DNA from: Clostridia bacterium
GTDB lineage: Bacteria > Bacillota > Clostridia > Christensenellales > Borkfalkiaceae
DNA: 64,000 nucleotides
Direction of reading: 5' to 3'
NCBI GenBank assembly: GCA_029055875.1
Contig: JAIDCJ010000009.1
Span: 93,235 to 157,234 of the forward strand
Shown here: positions 9,601-24,600 of the stretch, piece after piece
How positions within the stretch are numbered: the stretch's first letter is position 1
How the letters are laid out: each line of letters begins with the position of its first letter
Translations under genes and position numbers: made by a program
Notes under the pieces: generated by a model
What the model was told of the DNA's origin: nothing
The model's input: the letters and a program-made list of their open reading frames with translations, nothing else
Database searches by the model: none

Positions 9601-12600
9601 TGGTTCCGTTTCTGCGGAAGATAACGAACTTAACGGCAAAGAATACGGCGGCAACACGGCAACTGCCAATCTCATTGCGGGAATCATTTCCTTAATGAAT
9701 TCCTCTGTATTCACTTTTGAAAACGGCACCATGAACGATAACAGTTCGCAAGGTCACTCGCTTTCGGTTCGTGGCGGTACAACGGGTGCGTGCACCCTCA
9801 ACCTCAAAAACGTAGATCTCATTCACAACGAAGTTGGATACGGTCAGGCGTTTATGTTGGCGTACGGTTTTGCGCATACGCTGAATTTTGAGAACGTAAC
9901 CGCTGAAAGAAATGTTTCTGGGAGTAGTGCTTTTGCTTTAGAACATAGCTCGACCTTAAACTGGAACGGGGGCAGAATTTCGAATAATACACTTTATTCT
10001 GTTATACTGGCCGGTACTTCCTCGGTTGCCGGAAGTGTGTACCTTTCGAACGTAGATATTACGGACAATGATTGTACTGGTAATCCTATTTCAGTAAACT
10101 ACGTGGCGGGTAGCTCCTTCGTAATGGAAGGGGGCAGCATTTCGGGCAACGACTCTACGCTTGCAGGCGGTGCAGGCGCAATTTACGTAAGTGGTTCCTC
10201 CGCGGCGGCACACGGCGTTTGCCGCTTGACTGACGTAGATGTCGTTGGTAACACGGGTTATATGGCGGGCGGTGTATATGTGACCAATTATGCCGAATTC
10301 TCCATGGTGGGCGGTAAGCTCGAGGGCAATACGTCTCGCGGTAGCGTAGGCGGACTTCGGATAGATGCAAATGCTACCGCTTTGCTTGAAAACGTGGTGG
10401 TACGCAGCAATAAAGCGCTCGCTACGGTAAACACGACAGCGGGCGGAATTTACACTCTCGGTGCGCTCACGCTCAAAACCGTTACCATCGGCACGCCTTA
10501 TGAGGCAGACGCGGAAAAATATGCCAACAAGGGCGCGTACGGCGGCTTGTGGGTTAACACTTCGGGTACGCTCACTTTAAGCGGCGCAGTTGTAATTGCA
10601 AACAACGACGGCGAGGCTGCCAATAACTTCTATTATAACCGTACGGATAAGAAAATTACCGTAGCGGGCGATTTGAGAAACTCGGAAATTTACATGGGCA
10701 CGTCGTTTATCGGCACGTTCACCGAGGGCTACGGTTTATACAACACCGTTTTGCCTGAAACATACTTCCTCTCCGATGAATGGTTTAGTGCAACTGAGCC
10801 CAAGTATATCATCGGACATATCAACGAGGGCACTGCGTTAGAGGGCACCATTCGCCAAAACACCAACGAGGCGAACTGGACGTTTGCCGTTCAGACATCT
10901 TATAGCAACCCCTCGGCGGATGATCCTACGCTGGGTACTTTAACGACCTTCAAACTCATCAGCGACTGGAACGCCAATTCGAGCGGTGCATTCAATGGTA
11001 ACATTGCGGCAGCGCATGCGAACGGATATCAGTCGAACGGCTCGATCATGGTGCCTAACGTCAATGGCGTTCAGGCGAATATTATTCTCGACCTCAACGG
11101 TTACACCATTAACCGCGGCGGTAATATTGCAACGGGCGCGGCAGGCCCTGCCAACGGCAACGGTTACGTAATCTACGTTCAAGGTCACTTAACGGTAATC
11201 GATAGCAAAATGAAAACGAAGGACGGAAGACCCTTCGAGCTCACCTACGATGAAGAGGGTATTCCTCACACCAACGCCGTTGCTCCTTATTACGATGAGG
11301 AAACGGGCGAAGTGGTCACGGGCGGTACGGGCACCATTACGGGTGCAAACAATACAACCGCAAACTACGGCGGTGCGTTCTTAGTAGGCGGCCTCACTGT
11401 TCCGGATCCTCTGAATTACTCGCTCAATCTCCTCGGCGGCAATATCGTAAACAACCGCTCCACGGGCAACTATACCGGCTCAGCGATTACCGCGCGCTAT
11501 AAATCGCATATCTACGTAGAGAACACCTACTTTGGAAAAAACTACGCAAGCGGCTCTTATTCTTCCACCATAACGTCGTACTTGTCTACTACGGGCGATA
11601 CGGTTACGGTTGATAACTGTTTGTTTGTAAATAATACGTCGGCAGCCTCCTACACGCTTACGATGCTGAATACTTCGTTCAATGTAACGAATTCCGAAGT
11701 AAGAAACGGCTCTTCGTACGGAATTTACTATGAATCGACTTTAGAAGATACCGAATGTAACATCGAGCACGTAAAGATAATCGGCAACAAGAGTGGCATT
11801 AATATTCCAAAGGGCGTCGGCACATTTACGGACGTAATCATTAACGGTGGTGACGTTGGTCTTTCTGTTGGAACGCTGGCGGCTACGAGCGTTAAGGCTT
11901 ACGGCGTACAGATTTTGAACTCTTCCGTAAACAATGCATCGAATGCAGCCGTTGTAGTAGGCGCATACGGCTCGCTCGAAATGTACAACTATACCGACTC
12001 GAAAACGGGCGAGGAAATTCCTTGCAGAATTGACGGCAGTAAGAATGCACATGCAAGCGGTGCTGCTGCGCTCTACATAAACGGCGGTACGTTCAAAATG
12101 GAGGGTACAGAAGATACACCTGCTTCCATTTCAAACAACGTCAGCCCTAATTCCAGCAATCTTATTTATACTAAGAGCGGCGCAAACGTAGAGCTCACCA
12201 ACGTTGATATCAAGGGCAACACGGCTAAGGCTAACCTTATTGGGTTGGAAACGACCGTTGCAAAATTAACCGACGTGAATATTACGGGCAATACCGCAAC
12301 TGCTGCGAATGCCACAATTTTGGTAGCATATACTTCTTCCGAACTTACGATGACGGGCGGTTCTATTTCCGACAATACGATTTCGGCAACGAATTCAACC
12401 GGTTATGGTGTTTTAACAATCGGTTATAACACCGCGGCGGCTTCGCACGCAGAGCTCTACGGCGTTACCATCGACGGCAATCACGGCGGTTACGCTACGG
12501 TTTTTGTAAATTCCCGCGGCGACAGCCTCGTGATGACGGATTGCTCGGTTACGAACAATACGAGTAGCGTTACGAACGCCGCAACCGTTATTGTTAATGC

Positions 12601-15600
12601 TGGAAATGCTACGACTTACGGCTCGCTTTCGCTCAACAACACCGCAATTGACGGCAACACGGCGCCAAGAGCTGCTTTGCTTTTGGGAGGCAGTGCTGCG
12701 TTCTCCATGACGGGGGGCAGCGTTTCCAACAACACGACCACGCATTTGAATTCTATTGTGTTCGGCCTGGGGGGTTCCGTAAAAGACCTTAACGGCAACG
12801 TCGGTGTTACGCTCGACGGCGTTACGGTGAGCGGCAACAACTGCACGAGGGCAATCACCTTGGGCGGCGATACTTCTTTTGCAGGTCTTCGTACGTCCGG
12901 TATCGGCACTTGGACGGATCTCGTACTCAACAACTGCGAAATCAGCGAGAATCACGGTGCGTATTTCGGCGGTATCGTTGGAAATTCGGGTGTAAACCTT
13001 ACGCTCAACAATACCACGGTTCAAAATAACACGGGTGTGAAGGCGGGCGGTATCTACTCGCAGGGTGAGCTCACACTCAACAATTCGCACGTAGATAACA
13101 ATACGGCTGAGGGCTCGCTCAACTCGGGCGACAAGGGTGCCGCAGGCGGTATCTTCGTGAACAGCGGCGTGCTGAATCTCGGCGCAGGCTCTTCCGTTTC
13201 GGGCAACACCTGTTCCGTTCCCGAAAGTGCGGGCGGTATCTACGTAAAGGGTATCGTTGAAATGACGGGCGGCGATATTATCGGCAACACGGCTACGGGC
13301 AGCGCGTCCGCAGGCGGCGTGTATATCTTCGGCGCGGCTACCACCAAGCTCAATATGTCGGGCGGCAGCATCACGCTCAACTCCGCAAGCGACGCAGACG
13401 AGGCAAATAACGTTAAAATGGGCGCGGGCGGCGTTTACGTGGCCGGCTCGGGCGTTACGGCAGGTACGCTTGCTATCGAAGGCAACGTTACAATCGATAC
13501 CAACCTGCTCAACGGCGCACAGCAATCTAATAGTAACGTTTACGTTGTCGATGCTGAAAACGTCATGATTTTGGTTACGGGCGAGCTGAGCACTTCTTCG
13601 TCCGTAGGCGTCTACCGTCGTCCTATCGGTGTGTTCACAAAAGATTTCGGTACGCACAATCCTACCGTTCTTGCAGAGGCAATCTTCCATTCGGATCTCC
13701 TTCTTTCCGAAGTCGCATCTTACGATACGGTAAGAGAAGAGGTTGTGAAAACGGCGGGTGCGGATATCGAAGGCTACACCATCAGCTACGATAACGAAAT
13801 CAACTGGGCGTTCCTTGTAAATTACAGCCTTAACCATAACGGCGAAACACAGACCTTCGTCTTGTACGGCGACTGGGTTGCGCCTATGCTTAACACAAAC
13901 ACGACTTCGTTCGGTTCGGATCTCAGAGCGTTCTCCAACGGTGCGCTTCAGGTTCCTGCCGGTGCGAACATGATTATCGAGCTCAACGGTTCGTCTATCG
14001 ACCGTAACCTCTATAGGGCAGACGGCAGCGGTACTTCCGCTGCGGGCCGTGACTCGGGTTACGTTATCACCGTTGCGGGCGGCGGTACGCTCATTATTCA
14101 AGATAATCACAGAAAAGACGACAGCCTCATTCGCGAGGGCATCAACGACCGCGAGCAGGGCGCCGTTTACAACGGCTCGATTACGGGCGGTAACAACGCT
14201 ACAAGAAACCGCGCGGGCGGTATCTACGTTGCACAGAACGGTACGCTTACCTTAAAAGACGGTATGATTGCGGGCAACAGAGGCTCGGGTTCCGCGCCCG
14301 TTGCCGGCGGTGTGTACGTAGACGGTACGTTCGATATGTACGGCGGCGCAGTCAACGAGAACTTCGGCGACAGCGCGGGCGGTATCTACGTTTCCGCTAC
14401 GGGTACGTTCACCTTATTCGCGGGTGAAATTAAAAACAATTCTTCCGTATCCTCTACGAATGCTTCGGGCGTAGGCGGCGTGCGCGTCGTCAATAACGGC
14501 GTTATGTACTTCGGCGACGGCGTTTCCGAGCTCGGCAAAATCGAGATTTCGGGCAACACGCTTTCCACCGGCGTCAACAGCAACCTCAAGAGCGACAACG
14601 AAAGCTATCAGTTCCAGGTAAACGGCAAGTTCGGCGACGGCACGCAGATCGGCGTAACCCGCGGCATGAACGCGAAGATTACCGAGGGCTACGGTCAGTA
14701 CAATAACGTAGGCGGCACGGAAATCGATCCCAGACTTTACTTCTTCTCCGACGACGAAGATCATTTCGTCACCCAGGAGGGAAGCGGTACGGATACCGAA
14801 GCAATCATGTTCGGTTACAACAACCGTGACAACTGGACGTACGCAGTTGAAACGAGCCTTCGCTTTGAGGGCGCAACGCAGACGTTCATGCTGTATAGCG
14901 ACTGGACTGCCAGCAGACCTGCCAGCACCAACTATACGAGTGAATTCGGTTCTAACACCAACGCTTACTACCGCGGTGCGCTTTACGTGCCCGCAGGCGC
15001 AAGCATTATCCTGAACCTCAGAGGTCACGTTCTTGACCGCGGCTTGTCGCAGAATGAAATCCGCGCCGACGGTTTCGTTATCTACGTTCTCGGTGAGCTC
15101 ATCATTATCGACGAGCCCGATTCCCATGACGAAACGGCGGATATCGGTATTATCACGGGCGGTGCTTCCAGAAACTTGGCAGGCGGTGTCGTAGTCGGCA
15201 ACGGCGGTGAATTAACCCTTAAGGGCGGCGTTATTTCGGGTAATATTGCAAGCTATGCATCCGGCTCCGCAGGCGGTGTGTACGTTTACGGCAGCGGAGA
15301 TACGCACTTCACCATGACGGGCGGTGAAATTACCGAAAACCGCGGCTACGATGCGGGCGGCGTTTACGTCGATAACGGTCTCGGCGGCGATCGGAACGGC
15401 ACCTTCACCATGACCGGCGGTTCCATTACGGAAAACAGAGCGGTCAGCTCGAATATCGGCGGCGTCCGTGTGAATACTACGGGCATCATCGAACTCGGCG
15501 GCGGCGCTATCATCAAAGATAACTCCAACGGCGAGCTTGAAAAGACGAGCAACCTCTATCTTATGTATGCGAATAACTCGGGCAGCCTTGCTACCGTTCC

Positions 15601-18600
15601 ACCCAATATTCAGGTTGTTGAGGCGTTCACGAACGCTGCGGATATTCACATCACGAGAGAAACGATCGGACAATTTACCGAGGGCTTTGAAGAGAGCGGT
15701 ACGGTTCGTTCTACCACGGACGTATTCACTTCCGATAACGACGACTACTTCGTAGATACGATTGAAGTGGAAATTACGCTCGAAGACGGCACGACCAAGA
15801 CGACGCACGAAGCGTTCATGAAGTGCTATCTTGCATCCGTGAACTGGTCTTACACCGTTCAGATGAGCCTTACTACGGGCACTACGCAGACGTTCACGCT
15901 CGAATACGACGACTGGACGGCTGAATTAAGCGCTTCGGACGGCACTTCGTTCGGCAGAGGCGTCGGTTACGAGCAGGGCAGACTTTGGGTTCCCGTCGGC
16001 GCAAGCATTATCCTCGATTTGAACGGCCATACCATTGACCGTGCGCTCGATCATGCGGTTCAGAACGGCGAAGTCTTCTTCGTACAGGGCGAACTCACGA
16101 TTATCGATAAATCCGATGCAAAGACCGGTACCATCATGGGCGGTTACAGCACCGGTACGGGCGGCATTTACAACAGCGGTAAGCTCACCATAGAGGCGGG
16201 CACCATTACGGGCAACCGTTCTACCGCAGTTGCGAACGGCGCAGGTATCTATAACAGCGGTACGCTCACCATGACGGGCGGCACCGTTACGGGCAACAGC
16301 GGTTACCGTGCGGGTATCTATCAGGATACGACGGGTATTATCAACCTCGGCGGAAGCGTCAAAATCGACGGAAACTTCTACGAAACCGAAGGCGAGGACG
16401 GCGATACCGTTCAAACGCCCAGCAACCTCTATATCAAATCGAATACCGGCGTTATTAACGTCATCAAGCCCTTCACAAGCGGCGCAAAGATTTCTCTCAT
16501 CAGAGAGGGCATCGGCGTGCTCACGAACGGCTACGGTGTGTACAATACGGTAAATCCCGAAACGTACTTCGTTTCCGAGAGCCCGAACAACATCTATGAG
16601 GTTTCTCATATCGGCGAGGGTACGAGACTGGAAGCGGCAATCGTCAGCTTCGACAATGCGACCAACTGGACGCACGCAGTCAAAACGAGCCTTGCAAACC
16701 AAGGCGCGGTTCAGACGTTCACGCTTTACAGCAACTGGACGCCCGACGAAAATCATTCGTTCGGTAACGACGTCGGCTACCTCGGCGGTGCGCTTTACGT
16801 GCCGCAGGGTGCGAACATTATTCTCGACCTCAACGGCTACACGATTGACCGTGAGTTCGTAGAAGCGGTGACGAGGGGCTACGTCTTCGATATCGCGGGT
16901 TCGCTGACCATTATTGATAGCTCCGATGAAAAGACGGGCGTTATCACGGGCGGTTACAGCACGAACACAGCGGGCGGTATCCACGTTGAGAACAACGGCT
17001 GGGTTGATCTCCAAGAGGGAACGCTCAAAGGCAACGCTACCACCTCTTCGAGAGACGGCGGCGCGATTACCGTGAACGGTAAGCTCTCTATGACGGGCGG
17101 CGTCATCACCGAGAACGAGGGCGTTGTATGCGGCGGTGTGTATGTTTCTACCTCCGGCACGCTTGAACTCGGCGGCAAAGCAAAGATTTTCGACAACACG
17201 AAGGGTGAAGACGAGCAGGCGAATATCTATTTGGAATCGTCCAGAGGAATGGTTACCATCATTTCCAACTTCACCGAGGACGCTTATTTCACCATCACGA
17301 GAAAGGGCATCGGCCCCTTCACGACGGGCTACGGCGCATTTGCAACAAACGTTGAAGTAACGTTCGTTTCCGAAGACGAGTTGTATATCGTGGAACGCAC
17401 TTCCAACGGTCAGGAATTGCAGATGATTACCAAAGATAACCGTCTTAACTGGGAATATGCGGTGCAAACGAGCCTTGATACGGGCACGACGCAGGAGTTC
17501 AAGCTTTGGGACGATTGGAACGCTACGAACGGCGTCTTCGGAACGACGGCTCCTTATTACCTCAACGGAGCGTTAAACGTTCCCGTTGGTGCAAGCATCT
17601 CGTTCAACCTCAACGGCAAAGCGTTGAACCGCGGACTTACTTCCGCACGTGCAAACGGCTACGTTATGTACGTTTCCGGCGAGCTGATTTTGAATGATCT
17701 TTCTTCCGAACAGACGGGCGTATTTAAGGGCGGCTACAACTCGTCCGGCAGCTCTACGGGCGGCGTGTACGTGAACAGAAATGCTACCTTCACGATGAAC
17801 GGCGGCAGAATTTCCGAAAACAGCGTACAGGGCGCAGGCGGTGGCGGCGTTTACAACAACGGTAACTTCACGCTCAATGGCGGCGTGATCGGCGCGTTCG
17901 AGACGGACGAGGTAAGCTACGGTGGCAACAGCGGTCTTGCAGGCGGCGTGTTCAACGGCCCTTACGGTACGTTCGTTATGAATGGCGGTAGCATCAACGG
18001 CAACACGAGCGTTAACAACGCAGGCGGTGTGTATATTTACAACAGTGTAGACTCCATCTTCATCATGAATGGCGGTAGCATCACGAACAACACCGCAGAG
18101 GATGCAGGAGGCGTTTACGTTTCGGGCAAGTTCAATATGACCGGCGGTGAAATCTCCGGCAACACCGCTAAAGGTACAAACGTGACCAAAGGCGGCGGCA
18201 GCGGCGTTTACGTTTCGTCCTCGGGTGTCTTCACCATGACGGGCGGCGTCGTAAAAGAAAACGTCGGCTTGAACGGTGTCCGCGTGTACTCCTCCGGTAC
18301 GCTCAACGTCGGCGGAACTGCGCAGGTTTACAACAATAAGAACGAAAGGGTATACGATTCCACCGATCCTCACGAATACAGAAACGTCTACCTCACGGTC
18401 GGCACGCAATTCGTTAACGTCGTTGAGAAGTTTGAAGAGGGTGCGTTCATTGGTGTAACGAGAGATGCTTCGGGTATCTTCACTGCGGAGTATGGTACCT
18501 ATAATCCTAATTCGTCTCCCGCAAATTACTTCCAATCCGACGTAGAGGCTTACGCGGTATCGTCGGCACAGTCGAACGTAACGGGCACGATTGAAGGCGT

Positions 18601-21600
18601 TATCGGTACTCCCGTTCAGCAGCCCTCCAAGACGGAAAGCCCCGTTTACGACGGCGAGTGGCATGCAATCTTGGTTGACTACAATCCCAAGTATATGTCC
18701 TACGGCCCGCTTCCTCAGGGCGTCATTTACGACGAAGATGAGGGCGCGTTCAAGGCGGTCAATGCAGGTGAGTACACCATCAGCTTCACGCTGAAAGAAG
18801 GCTTCTGCTGGCCCGACGGTACGAGCGGTACGCTCAACCTTATTGTGAAGATCGAGCCCCGCGTTGCGGAACTCGAATGGAAACATCTTGACGACCTCGT
18901 ATATAACACGAGAGAGCAAACGCCTACGGCAATCGTAACCAATTTGGTGCCCGGCGACGTCTGCGACGTATACGTGACGGGCGGACAAATTCATGCAGGC
19001 TCTTACGTCGCAACGGCCTCCTTCCTTTCCAACTCCAATTACACGTTGAAGAATGCCAAGGAAAGCGATATTGAAAGGGGCTTCACGATTTCAAAAGCAG
19101 AAATCTCCGTTGAAATTCTCAACGACAGCGCGGCTTACAATACCCCTCAGGTATTGAAGGTCAACGCGAACGTCGGAAAAGACGGGATTACCTTTATCGT
19201 AATCGATAACACTTGGATTACCTACGAGGTAGACGCTGCGGGTGCAAGCTTGATTGACCTCAACGAGCTTGCCGGCGGTATCATTCTTGCAAAGGAAGCC
19301 AACGGTACCATTTACGTTACGGCAGTCGTCGGCGAAACGCAAGATACGCTTCCCGCAACGTCTGATCCTAAGGAAATCAAACTCACCAAGGCAACGCCCA
19401 ATCTTGGATTGGCCGAAACCACGGTAGAGTACGGCACCGATTTGGAACTCAAAGTTACGGGTAACGATGAGGCGTCCGCAACGCTTACGCTCGTAAACGG
19501 TACGGGTGAGGCAGTGCTCAACGGCACGACGCTCACTCCCGTAAAAGCGGGCAAGGTCAAAATCACCATTTCTACGGAAGAAACCGATCACTACTTCGCA
19601 AAAGAAGTAACGGTAACCGTAGATATCACGCCGAAGGTATTAGTCATTGAATGGGACGGTCCTTTCGAGTTCAAGTACGACGGTTTCGTACACGGACCCG
19701 AAGCGCACGCAACCAATCTGGTTGGGAACGACGAGTGCAAGATTATCGTCGGCGGTCAGCAAACGGATGCGGGCGAATACCTCGGTGAGAACGGTGCGCA
19801 CGCGCTTCTCACCTCCAATCCCAACTATACGCTTGAAGGTGCGGAGAACCTCTACCACGACTTCGTAATTCTTCAGGTTCCGCTTCCCGTAGACGATAAA
19901 ATCAGTCTTGTAAAGAATACGGTTCACTACGGCGATACGCTCACGCTCGAAATTACGGGCAATAGAGAGGACGCGGAAGTATTCTATGAAATTTCGGAGC
20001 CTCAGGCTTGGCCTGCCAACCGTCAACGCGGCGAAGCAGTCATCTATTACGATTACGGCGTAGATGAAGAGGGCAACAGATTGACAGAAGGTGACCGCTT
20101 AGATCCCTTCACGGCAATCTTAGAACCGACGGGCAGCATTGGTTTCGTGCTCGTGAAAGTAACGATCGGCGAATCCAAGAACTACACGGGTTGCGTTTAC
20201 TACGAATACGTAGAGATTCTGAAAGCTAAGCTTGACGCTTCCTTCTATACGGATGCCGAAAGAGAGCTTCGTGAGGTCGTTTACGGCGACGAAAACTGCC
20301 TCCTTGAAGTTGTGGGTAACCCTGAAAACGGTAAAGTAGAGTTCACCGTTCTCGGCGGTACGGGCGAAGTTCAAATTGAAGGAAACGTTCTGAAAGCGCT
20401 CCGCGTGGGTCAGGTGAACATCCGTATGCATATCGCGGCAACCGACCACTACGACGAACAATACGTATCCGCGATTATCACGGTAAAACCCCGTCCCGTT
20501 ATCTTGTCCTGGACTTTGAACACGTTGATTTATAACGGCGAGGAGCAAGCCCCCGTTGCAAGCGTGGCAAACCTTGCGTTCGGCGACCGGATTACCGTGC
20601 TCGTAGAGGGTGCGGTCAATGCCGGCATACATACGGCTAGAGCGATCGGTTTGACGGGCGAGCGCAGCGAAAATTACACGCTCGAAGTAGAAGAGGGCGC
20701 GCTTGCAGTTACCACCCCGTTTGAAATTCAACCCCGCAAGATCGAGAGCATCACTTGGGGCAATACGGAACTTCTTTTCAACGGTAAAACGCAGGTTCCT
20801 GCTTATACCCTCGTTGGTTTGGTGTACGGCGACACCTGCGAGCTCGTCATGGAGAACGCGGGCAGAGACGTAGGCAGATATACGGCAACCGCAGTCGGCG
20901 TTAAGAACACGAACTACTATATCGACGAGACTACGGCAAACCGCACCATTACCTACACGATTATTAAAGCACCGATTACGCTTCAAATTCTGAATGAATA
21001 CGTGCTTTACTATAATGAAGTTCAGGTTGAATTGGAAGGTAATATCGGTGACGGCGAGATAACCTACACCATCACAACCAATCCTTCCGGAATTGCTACG
21101 ATTTCCAAAGACGGCGTTATTTTCGCCTCGGATTACGGCTACGTCACCATCAGAGTGGAAGTTGCGGAAACGAACAACACTTACTCCGGTTGGGTAGAGA
21201 AGACCGTACCCGTCAAAAAAGGCGAGGCTTCTCTCGACTTCGTAAAAACGGACGTAATTTACGGCGATACGCTCGACCTTGAGTTTGCAAGCATCTATCA
21301 TCCCGACCAAATCTCCATCACGTTACAAAACGGAACGGATGAAGCAGGAACGGGCATGGCGACGTTAGACGTCATAAACCGTGTTCTTACGGCAACCGGC
21401 GCGGGCGAGGTAACTTTGGTTATCTACACGAGGGAAACGGATAGATACCTTGAAACCGTGAAGGAAATTACCATCACCATTCATAAGCGTATTCTTACCG
21501 TAGAATGGAAGGATGAATTCACTTACGACGGCACGGAGAAATTACCCGTTGCGGAAGAGATCGGCAACCTTGCGTTCAACGATAGGGCACCCGAAATTAC

Positions 21601-24600
21601 GTTGGAAGGCGCTCAGATCGACGCAGGCGAATATATCGCAACGGTTACGGGAATTTCCAACCCCAATTACGCACTGCTCGTAGACGAAGAGAATTCGATC
21701 AACGGCTACTTAGTACCTTTCAAAATTACAAAGGCAGGACTTGACATCGAAGTACGGCCCGAGGAAATCTTTATTGACCAAGAGAGAGTACCTGTTGAAA
21801 TTCTGAACAATCCCGGCGGGAATAACTTTACGCTTGAATTGGTTAACGACACGGGTTCGGCAGATCTTATTATGGAACGCGATGAAGAAGGCAACGTCAG
21901 CTACTACATTACGCCTTCGGCGGTAGGTGAAGTCGTTCTCATCGTCCATATCCCCGCGTCGGATAACTATCTCGCATACGACGGTCAATTCACCATCACG
22001 ATCTCGAGATTGGCACCCGAAATCGACTTGGAAACCGTTGAAGTGTTCTACGGTGACAACCTCACGCTCAGCGTAACGGGTGAAGGTACCGCGGACAGAG
22101 AAGTAACCTACTCGGTTGCAAACGGTACGGGCTCGGCAGAACTTGTTGATGCTACTACCCTGCTCGGCACGGGCGTTGGTACGGTAATCGTAACCGTAAC
22201 GCTTGCGGAAACGGATATCTATGAGGAGCAAACTTTCGAGGTAATCGTAACCGTTAAGAAGCGCCCCGTAGTCCTTACGTGGGACGTTGGCGAATACGTG
22301 TACAACGGTGAAGAACAAGCGCCTGAAGCTACGATAGATAACACCGTGTTCGGCGATACCGTAAACGTAACCGTAAGGGGCAATATCAACGCGGGCTCTA
22401 ACCTCATTGCCGAGGCAATCGAGCTCGATAACGAGAACTACACGATTGTCGGCGGAACGAATATTACGGTTACCTACACGATTGACCGCAAGATCGTTGA
22501 AATCGAATGGGATGAAGATACCAGATCGTTCATCTACGACTGTAATCAGCATCAACCCACGGCAGTCGTGAAGTCCGGTCTGATTGAAGGCGACGAGTGC
22601 GACGTCATTGTAAGCGGCGCACAAACCGATGCCTACGATGCTTGGGAAGCAGCCGTTTCGGGACTTTCCAATCCCAACTACGATTTCGATCACGACAGCG
22701 AAGCGAATACGACCACTTTTGAAATTAAAACGGCAGATCCCGAAGTGACGCTTAACGAGGTGGAAGTACGCTATCACGAGCTCAGCGAGCTTTCGGTTAC
22801 GGTAACGCCCATCGGCGGCGACGTGACCTACACGATTATCGCGGGTAACGAGTTCGCAGAAATCCGTAACGGCAACAAGATTTACGGCTTAGAACTTGGA
22901 ACGATCACGCTTCAGATTCACGTAGATTCGACCATGGGCAGCGCAGGCGTGCTCAACACCTACGAAAAGACCATCGAAGTAGAAATCACCATTCAAAAAG
23001 GCTGGCAGCCTTACGAGCTCGACGAGAATACCGTTGTTTACGGTTCCGACCTTGAGCTTGAGCTGAAAAACTACGTTGAAGCTGCGGACTATAAGTTCCT
23101 TGAAATCATCAGAATTGAGGGTGATGACGGCGACGCAACGCTGAGCGGAAACGTACTCACGCCCGTACACGTCGGCAAAGTTAAGGTGAAAGTAGAATAT
23201 GCGGAAACCGACCACTACGAGAAGACGATAAGAGAACTCGAAGTTACGATTACTCCTTACGTATTAGAGTTCACTTGGGATAACGCCCCCGCAGATGAAA
23301 AGTTAATATTCACCTACAACGGTCAGGAGCAAGCTCCTAAGGCAATTCCCGAAAAACTCTTCGGCGACGATGAGTGCGAAATTCTCGTACAGGGTGCGCG
23401 GAACGCAGGTAACTGGACCGCGAGGGCAACCGGCACTTCTAACCCTAACTACACGATTGTCGGAAGCAATTCGATTGTTGACCATCCTACGCAGAACTTC
23501 ACCATCAAACCGCTCACGGTCATCGTAGAGTGGAACGACACAACGCTCGAATACACCGCCACCGCTCAAACGCCTAAGGCAAATATTGCCAACAAGGTGG
23601 AAGGCGACGTCGTATCGTTCGTATACGAAGGCGCACAAACCGAGATGGGTACCTACACAGGTGACGAGAGGGCAAGAATCGTCGGACTCACGGGTAGAGA
23701 CAGCGGCAACTACACGCTCGAAGGTGTTGATGCCGAAGACCTTGAAACCGATTTTGAAATCGTCAAGGGTCATATCAATCTCAGACTCAGCACTTCCAGC
23801 ACGAATATCACTTACCTGCAGTCGGTTACCGTAACGCTTACGGGGAATATCGGCGGCGGAGAAGTAACCTATCAGGTTGTGTCCGGCTCCGGTAGGTTTA
23901 ATACCGATGCGAACGGAAGGGTTACCTTCACGCCGGGCGGCGCAGGCAGGGTTGTCATCCGCGCATACGTTGCCGAAACCGAGAAGACCTACGAGGGATA
24001 TTCCAACACTGTTACTATCGAAGTTGCAAAGGCAAATTGGTCTGTTGGCTTCTCGTACAGTACAAACGGTCAGAACGGCGTTGCATACTACGGTACAACG
24101 ACAACCTTAAGGTGGGCGCCCGGTGTTAGTCCCGGTTTTTCGTATACGCCTATTGCTAACGATAAGGGCGGTTCGTGGATTAACGTCAACACTTTCAGAG
24201 GATACGGCGTTGGCACTTACAGCATCTTTGTTACCTGGGGGGGAAATGCGAACTTCAAGGCAGGAAGCACATGGGTGAGTATCAGAGTACAGAGGTTGCC
24301 TCTCACCATCGATTGGCAAACCCTGGAGTTCACCTACAACGGTACGCAACGGGAACCTGTTGTCGTTACGCATACGCAAGTAACTGAAAAGGGTGATCAT
24401 TACGCCGTTCGGTTCTCCGGACTCGGTACGAACGCAGGATCCTACGTTGCGAATGCTGTCGGGTTAAAGGACGGCGGTGATACGTATTACGTGCTTACAG
24501 GCGATAACCTTTCCTCGAGCTATACCATCGGCCGTGCGGAAATCGATCCGAAGATCATCACTACGGATGCAGAGTACGGAGTTCCTCTCCAGCTTTTGGT

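Noticed and set aside
6990-18600. CRISPR-like or satellite repeats suggested by recurring GGCGG and ATTACGGGC motifs
   Set aside because: Repeats are degenerate, in frame and encode beta-helix rungs; no constant repeat/spacer lengths and no cas genes.
12413-18994. Long antisense ORFs (e.g. 12413-14110, 15926-17467, 17573-18994, 20120-21310 on the - strand)
   Set aside because: They mirror the repetitive coding of the giant + strand gene, lack recognisable domains, and are explained by codon composition leaving the opposite frame open.
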